Part shown: positions 46,398 through 53,940 of the stretch, piece after piece
Numbering within the stretch: position 1 is the stretch's first letter
Layout: every line of letters starts with the position of its first letter
Assembly: GCA_965116235.1 (NCBI GenBank)
Contig: OZ220496.1
Span: forward strand, 248,001-312,000
Source: MPNP01 sp965116235
GTDB lineage: Bacteria; Pseudomonadota; Alphaproteobacteria; Rhodobacterales; Rhodobacteraceae
Reading direction: 5' to 3'
Length of the DNA: 64,000 nt
The notes under the pieces: generated by a model
Told to the model about the DNA's origin: nothing
The model's database searches: none
Seen by the model: the letters and a program-made list of their open reading frames with translations, nothing else
Program-made: the position numbers and the translations under genes

Positions 46398-47645
46398 TCA
46401 TGTATCTCTTCGGAGTGACTTGACAACACCGGACGTAAGCCATTCATCAAAAATTGTGAGCACGCGGTCAGCAAAGGCCTGATCATTGATATGGCAATCC
46501 TGCTCATCCAAGATGACAGGCTTAGGGCAATAGCTGCGAACCGCTTCACAAAGAGCGTGATGACTCGCCGGATCATGGAAGGGTTGTCCTTTCTGGTCCC
46601 ACCCCTGTATTCCTTTGACGGGGAGGACAAAATGGGCTGGAGCCGTGGATTGGGCCATTCGGTCCAGAATTGCCCTGACCACTCGACATCGTTCCTCAGC
46701 ATTGAGCCCGGCCGAACATATCAGCCGGTTGTGCTCATGAAAGTCTCGACCCTTGAATATGTCAGGAGGTTGTTGCCACGTCGGAAAATCAATCAGATCA
46801 ATGCAGCCCGGCGCAACAATTTGCGGAGTTCCGGACCGACCGGCTCCATACATTCTGCTTTCACCAGCATGGAGGGCTGATCCATAAACGAGATTGGTCA
46901 TTTCCTGCGGGGCAAAATCCATGACGCAGGCAAAGGCGCCATTTTCGGCCAATCGCTCAAAGGCCATGCCTCCCATTCCGGTTGCATGAAACACGGCCAG
47001 TTCAAAGCCCCTTTTTTCGATTTCCGGCTTGAGCTTGACCATGTATTGCAAGACCGAAGAGCCAAAACTCGTCATCCCAACCACCGGCTGGTCCTGTTGC
47101 CACGGCTCAGCGGCTCTGGCAGCTCCCAGCACTGAGCCTGCGGCCAGGCTCAGCGACGACTTGCAAATTGAGTTCAATCCATATAGCCCCCCAGCCCAAA
47201 GCGTCATCTGAATATCTGGAGCCAACCGGGACGGAGGTATCATTGGCGAGAACGAAACTGTTGACACGACATGCTTGGGGAATCCAATTGGCAGAGAACG
47301 ACAAACGTCCAAGGCCAAGTCCGTTCCCATGGACCCACCCAAAATCAGAACTCCGTGTATTTTGCCTTCCTCGTGCATCTCAACTGCGAGAGCGGACGCC
47401 CCCTGCGCCATTTTCTGCATCGCTTTGTTCTCATCACCAAATGAAATGATTTCTTGGATTGAACTCTTCGCTTCTGTCGCGACTTCATGCCTGGTGATAT
47501 CCACTTCAGTTGCCGGGTCGCCCAACACACCCACATCCATACTCAAGACACGCCCGCCTTGAGACAGTATGCAGCCATTCATGTAATCCAGCTCGTCATT
47601 TTTGGTATCATACGTACCTATGACCAAAATCGTCACACCCCGCAT
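46398..47645 (-). CDS. Tm-1-like ATP-binding protein (UPF0261)
   Basis: A 415-residue protein of the Tm-1/UPF0261 family, opening ILVIGTYDTKNDELDYM, with VLILGGSMGTDLALDVCRSL and the conserved PKHVVSTVSF, VGMTSFGSS, ELAVFHATGMGGMAFE, and the C-terminal PVKGIQGWDQKGQPFHDP. The plant homologue Tm-1 binds a viral replication protein; in bacteria the family often lies in catabolic clusters with a TIM-barrel partner and its role is unclear. No partner gene is next to it here. About 70 bp separates it from the desaturase gene on the same strand. Confidence 0.85.
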   Translation of the reverse strand: MRGVTILVIGTYDTKNDELDYMNGCILSQGGRVLSMDVGVLGDPATEVDITRHEVATEAKSSIQEIISFGDENKAMQKMAQGASALAVEMHEEGKIHGVLILGGSMGTDLALDVCRSLPIGFPKHVVSTVSFSPMIPPSRLAPDIQMTLWAGGLYGLNSICKSSLSLAAGSVLGAARAAEPWQQDQPVVGMTSFGSSVLQYMVKLKPEIEKRGFELAVFHATGMGGMAFERLAENGAFACVMDFAPQEMTNLVYGSALHAGESRMYGAGRSGTPQIVAPGCIDLIDFPTWQQPPDIFKGRDFHEHNRLICSAGLNAEERCRVVRAILDRMAQSTAPAHFVLPVKGIQGWDQKGQPFHDPASHHALCEAVRSYCPKPVILDEQDCHINDQAFADRVLTIFDEWLTSGVVKSLRRDT

Positions 47646-48084
47646 CGAAACTTTTTCCTAGTTCTTTTCTACAACTCGGCCTGATCTTGACATCCAAATA
47701 TAGCGGTGAAGATCAGATGTTGGACGTAATTTTCGGTAATTCCCCTTCGCGGTTGAATGACCATGTCTGTTCGGATTACCGTCCATTGGTGTCGCAAATG
47801 GGGCTTTTTGGCATAGTATACGGGTGTTCTCAAACTTGTTTTAGAGTAAGATAGAAGCTCAGATGGCGCCATGGGCCCGGCGGCATAGGCTCAATTGTCC
47901 CAGACCGAGATTGCGCGGCCTTGGGGTTGACCAGACCTCGAGATATGTCAGCAATCGTCACTCGGGTCGAGCTACGGAGGAAGAGAAACGCGCACTACCG
48001 TTATCGGTTCATCCTTCCCAAAGCTTTGAATGAAACTGAACTGATCCTTAAACACATTAAGCTCAAAAATCCGCGTTGACTTCG

Positions 48085-48339
48085 TCATAGATTGCATTTG
48101 ATGTCACTGGATGGCTTGAGCCTCTTGAAAACACTTGCAACGGTGTTTCTGCGCCGGCCAATCCGATGGATCAGAACCACCACATAAACGTCACGACCTT
48201 CTAGATGCGGGCGGCCATGGTCACGATTATACTCTGGCCCATCAACTACACACTTGAGCGTCTTGAAGACCTCGTTATCAATCTCCCAATGCCGGTGGGC
48301 TATCCGTATCGCATATGACACCGATGCGAGTGTCGGCAT
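48085..48339 (-). pseudogene. C-terminal remnant of a DDE transposase
   Basis: An 84-codon fragment reading RIAHRHWEIDNEVFKTLKCV, then YNRDHGRPHLEG and a hydrophobic helix. The R-x-HW-x-I-x-N-x-x-F-x-x-LK pattern followed by a Y..DHG/EHNFGHG-like block is that of the C-terminal third of DDE transposases. No upstream part of the gene with the other catalytic residues is visible; the 47646-48084 stretch downstream holds no recognisable gene. It is an insertion-sequence relic next to the ArsR/AHSA1 pair. Confidence 0.55.
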
Positions 48340-48373
48340 GTGCTCGCCCTGAGTTGCAGGGCTTGACAGTCTC

Positions 48374-48706
48374 TTACTCGACCTGTGACTTCAGGCGTTC
48401 GAGAGCTCCATCCCATTTCGACCCGACATGAACCAGAAACGCATTCGCCTCCTCCAAGCGCAACCGCTCAAGACTGTACCGCTTCTCCCGACCAGATTTA
48501 TTCGCAGACACAAGCTGAGCGGCTGACAGCGTCCTAAGGTGTTTGCTTATCGCTTGGCGTGAGACATCCATTCCTTCACATAGGGAAGAGATGGACAGTG
48601 CTTTCTCCTGTTGCAATCGAGCAACTATAGCAAGACGGCGTGGATCTCCGAGCGCAGCAAACGTGGTCGCAAGTTCCTGTGGATGGATGTCGCGACTCGC
48701 AATCAT
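48374..48706 (-). CDS. ArsR-family HTH regulator
   Basis: From ATG 48706 the protein has 110 residues with a winged helix-turn-helix: FAALGDPRRLAIVARLQQE, ALSISSLCEGMDVSRQAISK (recognition helix), HLRTLSAAQLVSANKSGREK. The start is chosen because its ATGA overlaps the TGA of the upstream SRPBCC gene, a standard coupling; the frame itself extends 13 codons further. ArsR proteins of this subgroup without metal-binding cysteines in the sensor helix are commonly coupled to AHSA1-domain genes and repress their own operon. Ligand unknown. Confidence 0.88.
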   Translation of the reverse strand: MIASRDIHPQELATTFAALGDPRRLAIVARLQQEKALSISSLCEGMDVSRQAISKHLRTLSAAQLVSANKSGREKRYSLERLRLEEANAFLVHVGSKWDGALERLKSQVE

Positions 48707-49149
48707 TCCACGAAGTCCCTGATATTCTTCGTCTGTGTGTCCCAACCGCCCTGGTTGTCGCGAAAGGCTTGCAACCGCTTCTCTTCAGGAAGCTTTTCGA
48801 AACCACTCTCTCGAACGGTCAGTCTCGAACCATCGCCAAACGGTTCAAGAATGAACTCAACCAATGTCACCTTTTTGTCCAAGTGCGGGTCATCTGGCTG
48901 AACCGTTTCATCCATCGGCCAAATGAAGCTGAAGCGACGGGGTTTGTTCATGACTTCGACACGGGCCCAGAAGGGCAATCCTTCGTGTCCCGGGTAAGTG
49001 ACCTCGCCGAACGTCACTTCACCAACATTAAAGGGACCATCCAACGACAGGCAGAACCAAGTCCCGAATTCCTCATGGTCGGTCAGGGCAACCCAAACCC
49101 GGTCCACCGAGGCATTCAGGTCTATTACTCTTTCAATCTGATCTTCCAT
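48703..49149 (-). CDS. SRPBCC/AHSA1-family protein
   Basis: A 148-residue START-like (SRPBCC) domain protein from ATG 49149: IERVIDLNASVDRVWVALTD, GTWFCLSLDGPFN, VGEVTFGEVTYPGHEGL, FSFIWPMDETVQPD, LVEFILEPFGDGSRLTVRES and GFEKLPEEKR. This is the AHSA1 (Aha1 C-terminal-like) group, hydrophobic-pocket proteins of mostly unknown ligand. It is the first gene of a two-gene unit with an ArsR regulator, overlapping by four bases. The ORF can be extended to 49227 but the family begins at the chosen methionine. Confidence 0.85.
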   Translation of the reverse strand: MEDQIERVIDLNASVDRVWVALTDHEEFGTWFCLSLDGPFNVGEVTFGEVTYPGHEGLPFWARVEVMNKPRRFSFIWPMDETVQPDDPHLDKKVTLVEFILEPFGDGSRLTVRESGFEKLPEEKRLQAFRDNQGGWDTQTKNIRDFVE

Positions 49150-49249
49150 GCGCAACCCCGAATATGCAACCGATTGATTGCATATTTGGTATCTGCGAGG
49201 AAATTTGTCAATGAACGTTTGAAACAACCCGGTTTCGGCGTTTAAATTT

Positions 49250-49480
49250 AATATCGGCTTTTGTGCATAAAGCTCTCAACCAGTCTGGGTGCTTTGCTTA
49301 TGGGGCGGTTAATTTTTTCGGGCCGTTTGCTCTTAGCAAAAGGGTATGGCATGTTGTCTGTTCCGATGAAGTAATGCATCACGCGATTCAGCAGTGCAAT
49401 TGTCATCTTCACATCGCCAAAGAACCATTCTCCGGACCGTTGATGACACTGGTCTTCTCGTGAAAATTACTGATCAAAAG
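49250..49480 (-). pseudogene. Possible remnant of IS21-type istB
   Basis: A minus-strand fragment reads GEWFFGDVKMTIALLNRVMH followed by a basic segment ending KSKRPEK. It resembles the C-terminal end of IstB helper ATPases (EW..F.D..MT.A..DRL.HH). A stop and a frame change lie just upstream. The match is short and by eye only. Confidence 0.35.
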
Positions 49481-49640
49481 GTAAGGGTGTCACATCACCA
49501 AATTTGGGAACAAGCAAACCCACAGAAATTTAAAAAGTTTGCCCAACTGACCGATCAGACGCCAAGGGCAGAAATCAATTTCCAAGACAAAAAACATGGG
49601 AGAAACGTTCGTGTCCCTAGGATTCCGGCCGAGACTTCGT

Positions 49641-49729
49641 TAGGTTTCTCCGCACGCGCGGAGATAGCGTTGAAACCGTAGGTGGTAAAGCCCTCCAGCA
49701 GTAGGTTTCTCCGCACGCGCGGAGATAGC
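49641..49729 (+). CRISPR. One-spacer CRISPR remnant with a type I-E-like repeat
   Basis: Two identical 28-bp repeats, 49641-49668 and 49702-49729, flank a 33-bp spacer at 49669-49701, a 61-bp period. Each repeat contains CTCCGC-ACGC-GCGGAG, a perfect 6-bp stem with four-base loop in the middle, then GATAGC. This is the shape of type I-E repeats (CCCCGC...GCGGGG then GATA). Neither 61 bp upstream nor downstream holds a further repeat, and no cas gene is in the window. An A/T-rich stretch (about 49520-49545) upstream might be leader. It is either an orphan array acting with cas genes elsewhere or a relic. Confidence 0.65.
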
Positions 49730-49821
49730 CCCTGGCCAGCTTGTTAGCTGAGTCAATCTCGTCACCTTAGGGCGGCTGAAAAGTATAGTAATTATACCAT
49801 TTTCAACATATATTGCCTCTC

Positions 49822-50085
49822 ATGAAGTTCGAGTATGACCCCGACAAGAGCGCCGCGAACCGTGAAAAGCACGGGATCGACTTTGATGAAGCCCAGGCTC
49901 TCTGGGATGATCCTTATCTGATCGAGGTCCCCGCCAACGTCACAGATGAGCCACGTTTGCTGGCGGTTGGCATAATTGGGGCCAGACACTGGACGGCTGC
50001 CTACACATACCGGAGCGACCGGATGCGGATCATCTCCGTGCGCCGCGCTCGCAAGCAGGAGATTGACCATTATGAAAGCGACTGA
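49822..50085 (+). CDS. brnT: BrnT-family toxin
   Basis: An 87-residue protein with the BrnT pattern: KFEYDPDKSAANREKHGIDF, then DEAQALWDDPYLIEV, RLLAVGIIGARHWTAAYTYR and RIISVRRARKQEIDHYES. BrnT is a RelE-fold ribonuclease toxin that blocks translation under stress. ATG 49822 is preferred over an upstream TTG because it gives the conserved N-terminus. brnA overlaps its end by 14 bp. The pair lies between the CRISPR remnant and an IS630 derivative, a typical accessory setting. Confidence 0.92.
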   Translation: MKFEYDPDKSAANREKHGIDFDEAQALWDDPYLIEVPANVTDEPRLLAVGIIGARHWTAAYTYRSDRMRIISVRRARKQEIDHYESD

Positions 50086-50287
50086 ATTCGACGAACGCTT
50101 CGACGCGGGCGAAGACATGTCCGCCCATGTCGATTGGACAAAGGCGCGCCGCCTCAATGTCGAGGCCAAGCGAGTGAACGTGGATTTCCCGACTTGGGTC
50201 ATCGCCGGTCTGGACCGGCAGGCTCAGAAGCTCGGCATCACCCGTCAGGCGCTGATCAAGATGTGGATCGCAGAACGTCTGGAGTGA
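50072..50287 (+). CDS. brnA: BrnA-family antitoxin
   Basis: A 71-residue antitoxin beginning MKATEFDERFDAGEDMSAHV. The C-terminal part, VNVDFPTWVIAGLDRQAQKL then GITRQALIKMWIAERLE, is a ribbon-helix-helix DNA-binding domain. BrnA neutralises BrnT and represses the operon. ATG 50072 lies within the end of brnT, the usual toxin-first order of brnTA. The longer open frame upstream (from 49976) is a shadow of brnT. Confidence 0.92.
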   Translation: MKATEFDERFDAGEDMSAHVDWTKARRLNVEAKRVNVDFPTWVIAGLDRQAQKLGITRQALIKMWIAERLE

Positions 50288-50334
50288 GAGACGCGCTGGC
50301 CCGATCGTGCCCGGGCATTTCGTCAAATAAATCA

Positions 50335-50356
50335 ATGGGGATTATATACATTGTTA
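50335..50356 (+). repeat. 22-bp motif, copy 2 (downstream of brnA)
   Basis: Matches 1371-1392 at 19 of 22 positions (shared TTATATAC core). It lies between the brnA stop and the left end of the IS630-type element. See the first copy for interpretation. Confidence 0.4.
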
Positions 50357-50381
50357 ACATTATCTCCGGGGTTCCGAAGAA

Positions 50382-50960
50382 CTAGTGGTCTGACATTATT
50401 GAACTGATGGATAGAGCGAATGCAGCCTGATGCGCGCCTCGGCCACCGTAAACCGCCACTTCACAGGACGCGGGTCCGCATTGATGACCGCTTGCCATGC
50501 CGCCACCTCGCGGGTTAGCGTCTCCCGATCCGCCAGACGCCGGGACAGACACTGACGGCTCAGAACGCTAATCTCACTCTCCGCGATGTTCAGCCTGCTC
50601 CCGTGCTTGGGCGTATGGTACACCTCGAAGCGTCGACTCAGCCGCCGGGCCTCCTTAGGGGGATAGACATGATACAGGCTCGACAGCTTGTGCGTGTTCC
50701 GATTGTCCATCACCAGCACGATCGTCCGGTCCGGAAAGTGGATATCCGCCAGGTCCGCCAGCAGGGTCGCGAAGTCGGCCGTGGTACGACGCTCGGTGAC
50801 CTTCACATGACGCCAGCCCCGCAGCGGGACACACACCATGAACAGGTTGGCCGTGCCGTTGCGTTCATACTCGCCGTCGATGCGAGCGGGCCGTCCCGGT
50901 GCCATCGGCACTGCCGTACGCACCTCCTCAACCATCAATCCAACAATGTTCAACCACTAG
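50382..50960 (-). mobile_element. Internally deleted IS630-type element with both terminal repeats
   Basis: The left end starts CTAGTGGTCTGACATTATTG (50382 onwards) and the right end, read inward from 50960, starts CTAGTGGTTGAACATTGTTG; they agree at 16 of 20 positions. Both ends sit at TA, the IS630 target. The 579-bp interval is about half the length of a complete IS630-family copy and encodes only the C-terminal part of the transposase, so the middle or 5' part was lost while both ends stayed. Such copies can be moved by a full-length relative elsewhere in the genome. Confidence 0.7.
50396..50953 (-). pseudogene. IS630-family transposase, N-terminally truncated
   Basis: An open frame of 185 codons that resembles only the DDE catalytic C-terminal part of IS630 transposases: PMAPGRPARIDGEYERNGTA, WRHVKVTERRTTADFA, the second catalytic Asp in VLVMDNRNTH and the final acidic region in SRLNIAESEISVLSRQCL. 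The N-terminal helix-turn-helix domains and the first catalytic Asp (normally in a LDE/MDE motif shortly before this point) are missing. It therefore should not be active, although the frame has not accumulated stops, implying a recent deletion. Confidence 0.8.
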
Positions 50961-51128
50961 GTAAATTGTTGCACCGGCGGATGATATCCAATATACTTTT
51001 CCGGCACAGAATGCTCATGGAACTTCTGTGTAGGGGTTTGTTCACGGTGTAAGTGCTTTTGCGTCAATCTGACGGGTGCATCCGGTGGTTTGTCTAAACG
51101 GATATACGGGCCGTCTGTTGCCTTGGAA

Positions 51129-52193
51129 TCAATTGGGCAAAGGACCTTGCCGGATTCCAGTTCTCGTCACTGCTACGCTGCCGCGTTCCACAAGTTCCAC
51201 CGGAAGAACGCTTGTACCGGGAATTTGCGCATCCTGATCCGTCATCATTTCCAGCAGCAATTTTGCACTCAGTTGCCCGACTCCAAACTGCTGAACTCGT
51301 ATTGTGGTCAAACCGGGAGGAATCAAGTTGAGAAACGGAAGATCGTTGAATCCAGTAATCGAGACGTGATCGGGACAGAGAACTCCCGATTGACTGAGTG
51401 CATGGATGGCGCCCAGTGCAAGACGGTCATTGGCACAGACAATCGCAGTAAAGCCATACCCCTGCTTCAGCAGTTCCAATGCACAGCGACGTCCCTCTTC
51501 TTCATCGAATCTTTTCGCAACGACTATCGCTTCTCTGGACAGATCTAGCCCCATGGCCTTGACCTGCTGACGAAAAGCCACCTGTCGGACTTGCCCGGTG
51601 GACAGGGTCTCAGGACCGGCGATGTGAGCCAGCTTGCGATGTCCCCGATCATGCAAATGTTGAATCACAAGTCGAATTCCTTCGGCATCATCGTTTGTAA
51701 CCGAAGGGATGGACGGCTGATCCATTTTTCTGTTTGCTGTCACCAACGGGACTCCCTGTGCCACGATGGCGTCAATATGGGGAGCTGAACGTTGAGTTGC
51801 GGCATCAATAATGCCATCAACACCTCTCTCCAGGAGAACATTGACGAGATGTTCCCTGCGCTCGAAATCATCGTCCGTGTTCACGATCATTGACGCGTAC
51901 CCTTTGGGTTCAAACACACTTTCCGCTCCTCTTACAATGGGTGCAAAGAGCGTATTGGCGATATCAGGCAAGACAATTCCAACAGTCATTGTCTGGCGTG
52001 TTCGGAGACTTCGGGCCAGATGATTCTTGCGATACCCCATGCGCTCGGCAACGGTTCGAATCCGCTTTACCACATCGGGTGTCAGCATATCCTGCGTTGC
52101 GGGGTTCAAGGCACGAGATACAGTTGAGGTGTCAACTCCCACACGCTGTGCGATGTCCTTCAGGGTAACTGCATTTCTCTTTCTCACTGCCAT
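51129..52193 (-). CDS. LacI-family regulator of the divergent 52.4-63.9 kb operon
   Basis: A 354-residue LacI/GalR repressor with helix-turn-helix VTLKDIAQRVGVDTSTVSRA, hinge YRKNHLARSLRTRQT, and a sensor domain containing VGIVLPDIANTLFAPIVRGA, VDGIIDAATQRSAPHIDAIV, SVTNDDAEGIRLVIQHL and VCANDRLALGAIHALSQSGV. It is divergent from the OsmC-led operon. The 176-bp gap contains two similar palindromic sites around a strong promoter for that operon, which fits simple repression relieved by a pathway metabolite, and probable autoregulation. Confidence 0.93.
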   Translation of the reverse strand: MAVRKRNAVTLKDIAQRVGVDTSTVSRALNPATQDMLTPDVVKRIRTVAERMGYRKNHLARSLRTRQTMTVGIVLPDIANTLFAPIVRGAESVFEPKGYASMIVNTDDDFERREHLVNVLLERGVDGIIDAATQRSAPHIDAIVAQGVPLVTANRKMDQPSIPSVTNDDAEGIRLVIQHLHDRGHRKLAHIAGPETLSTGQVRQVAFRQQVKAMGLDLSREAIVVAKRFDEEEGRRCALELLKQGYGFTAIVCANDRLALGAIHALSQSGVLCPDHVSITGFNDLPFLNLIPPGLTTIRVQQFGVGQLSAKLLLEMMTDQDAQIPGTSVLPVELVERGSVAVTRTGIRQGPLPN

Positions 52194-52232
52194 TCCTCTC
52201 TCCCAAGCGTCATCAGGTCACACTCAAATAGT

Positions 52233-52256
52233 TTTTTTGCAATCGTTTGCAAAAAA
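52233..52256. promoter_or_regulatory. LacI-type operator 1
   Basis: TTTTTTGCAA (52233-52242), TCGT in the centre, and TTGCAAAAAA (52247-52256) form an inverted repeat of two 10-bp arms with a central CG. It lies just upstream of the -35 element of the OsmC operon promoter and about 40 bp from the LacI start on the other strand. Confidence 0.75.
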
Positions 52257-52259
52257 CGC

Positions 52260-52288
52260 TTGACAAGGTCGGATTTCTGGAGCATAAT
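52260..52288 (+). promoter_or_regulatory. Sigma-70-type promoter of the OsmC operon
   Basis: A consensus -35 box TTGACA at 52260-52265, a 17-bp spacer, and the -10 box CATAAT at 52283-52288. The predicted start of transcription, around 52295, falls inside operator 2, and operator 1 ends three bases before the -35 box. The OsmC start codon (TTG 52370) follows with GGAGG at 52356-52360. Confidence 0.72.
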
Positions 52289-52292
52289 CTTA

Positions 52293-52306
52293 TGCAATCG
52301 TTTGCA
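52293..52306. promoter_or_regulatory. LacI-type operator 2
   Basis: TGCAATCGTTTGCA repeats the core of operator 1 exactly, and the identity continues to the right as AA. The two centres are 55 bp apart. It covers the predicted transcription start, so binding would block initiation. Confidence 0.72.
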
Positions 52307-52369
52307 AAGACGCATTACCGAAAATTTTTTGTGCCGTGAAATGGCTGGAACGACAGGAGGAAAGAACGA

Positions 52370-52891
52370 TTGGCTCGGGTGCTGGAAGAACATGAACTGT
52401 CCAAGCCCATAGCCGTACGCAAAACCCTGGCGGCGACGAACTCAGGTGGCATGGCAACAACAGTCGACCTTGACGGGATCAGACTGGTTTTTGACGAACC
52501 TGTACCCCATGGTGGTACCGGACTCGGACCGACACCTCTGCAAGGAGTCCTAGCTGCACTCTGTGCATGCGAATCAGTAACTTTCAACCGTGTTGCTAAT
52601 GAAATGGGTTTCTCCTATGCACAAATCGATTTCAATGCGGCCTTTACCATCGATATCAGAGGCCGATCCGGAGTTCGGGGAGTAGTTCCGCATTTTCAGA
52701 CCGTGAAGGTCGAGGCTCGTGTGGCAACCGATGAAGAAGCGGAACGGCTGAGAGACGTCGTGAACGAGACGGAATTGCGCTGCCCTGTCTACAATCTGAT
52801 CAAGGACGCCAAGGTGCGCATTGACATGGCATGGATCAAAGTATCACCCCAAACAAATGATTTGAACGCCTCTGAAGAAAGGAAAGAGTAA
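52370..52891 (+). CDS. OsmC/Ohr-family protein
   Basis: A 173-residue OsmC-fold protein with the two conserved cysteines in CACESVTFNR and LRCPVYNLI; RVANEMGFSY, then a beta strand with FNAAFTIDIRG lie between. OsmC and Ohr reduce organic hydroperoxides through these cysteines; other members have different thiol roles. TTG 52370 is the start, with a GGAGG site nine bases upstream. It is the first gene of the LacI-controlled operon, and its stop overlaps the next gene by one base. Its place in a catabolic operon suggests detoxification or a pathway-specific thiol reaction. Confidence 0.85.
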   Translation: MARVLEEHELSKPIAVRKTLAATNSGGMATTVDLDGIRLVFDEPVPHGGTGLGPTPLQGVLAALCACESVTFNRVANEMGFSYAQIDFNAAFTIDIRGRSGVRGVVPHFQTVKVEARVATDEEAERLRDVVNETELRCPVYNLIKDAKVRIDMAWIKVSPQTNDLNASEERKE

Positions 52892-53862
52892 TGAATGAAT
52901 TAGCTGTCGGGTGGATCGGAATCGGCCGTATGGGATTTCCGATGGTCGAGCGCTTGCTGGATGCCGGATACAATGTCAGTATCTGGAATCGCACACGGTC
53001 AAAGGCGGAACCGCTGGTTGCCAAAGGTGCGATTCTGGTTGATGCGCCCCAGCAGCTTTCCACTGTTGACGTTCTGGGCACGATAGTATCCACCGGACAA
53101 GATCTCGAACAAGTCTATTTTGGCGAGGATGGCGTGCTTGCGGGGAACAAGATTCCGGAAATTCTCCTTGACTGCTCGTCGATCGGCGTTGATCAATCCG
53201 CCAATATCAGAGCACGTCTCTCTGAGCGCAACACGACCTTTCTGGCGGCACCAGTCAGCGGCACTGGAAAGTGTGTCCGGGCTGGCAAACTCAGTACGGT
53301 CGTCTCTGGTCCAAGAGCCGCCTTTGACAAAGTTGAACCCCTTCTTTCCACCATTGCGGCCAGAGGTGTTTCCTATGTCGGAGACGATGAACTTGCCCGA
53401 TTCTGCAAGATCGCCCACAATGTTTTCCTCGGGACCATAATCCAAAACCTCGCTGAAGTTACCTTGCTTGTGGAAAAAGCAGGTGTGCCGCGCCATGACT
53501 TTCTGGACTTCATAAACAATTCGGTCCTGGGGTCGATCTTTACGCGGTACAAGTCAAATGCCTTGATCAACCTCGACTGGGCAACGACTTTCACACCTGT
53601 ATTGCTTAAAAAGGACCTGGATCTGGGATTGAGCGCAGCTCGTGACCTTGGCGTGGCAATGCCGACGACGGCCACGACACGTGAAGCTCTTCAGTCACAC
53701 TTTGGTGCCGCACAGCTTCAAGACAATCCCGAAGCCTATCTGCAACAAGACTTTGCCGCTATCCTGGAAACGATGGCTCTTGCATCCGGCATGCAAATTG
53801 AAAGCGAAAATACCCCCTATCCCACGGGATTGGAACTTCCTGCTGAAACCGACTCAAAATAA
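52891..53862 (+). CDS. 3-hydroxyisobutyrate-dehydrogenase-family NAD(P) oxidoreductase
   Basis: A 323-residue beta-hydroxyacid dehydrogenase. The N-terminal Rossmann loop is VGWIGIGRMGFPMVERL; then LLDCSSIGVDQSANI, APVSGTGKCVRAGKLSTVVS (substrate-binding loop), and FCKIAHNVFLGTIIQNLAEV with the catalytic lysine. These enzymes oxidise beta-hydroxyacids such as 3-hydroxyisobutyrate, tartronate semialdehyde or relatives. The start ATG shares one base with the OsmC stop. The substrate is probably derived from the compound imported by the adjacent Liv-type transporter. Confidence 0.88.
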   Translation: MNELAVGWIGIGRMGFPMVERLLDAGYNVSIWNRTRSKAEPLVAKGAILVDAPQQLSTVDVLGTIVSTGQDLEQVYFGEDGVLAGNKIPEILLDCSSIGVDQSANIRARLSERNTTFLAAPVSGTGKCVRAGKLSTVVSGPRAAFDKVEPLLSTIAARGVSYVGDDELARFCKIAHNVFLGTIIQNLAEVTLLVEKAGVPRHDFLDFINNSVLGSIFTRYKSNALINLDWATTFTPVLLKKDLDLGLSAARDLGVAMPTTATTREALQSHFGAAQLQDNPEAYLQQDFAAILETMALASGMQIESENTPYPTGLELPAETDSK

Positions 53863-53940
53863 TTCGATTGGTATATCGCCACACGAGAATCATCGTGATC
53901 GAAACACCTGGAACATCAACTGCTACTCAAATCAAGGAGG

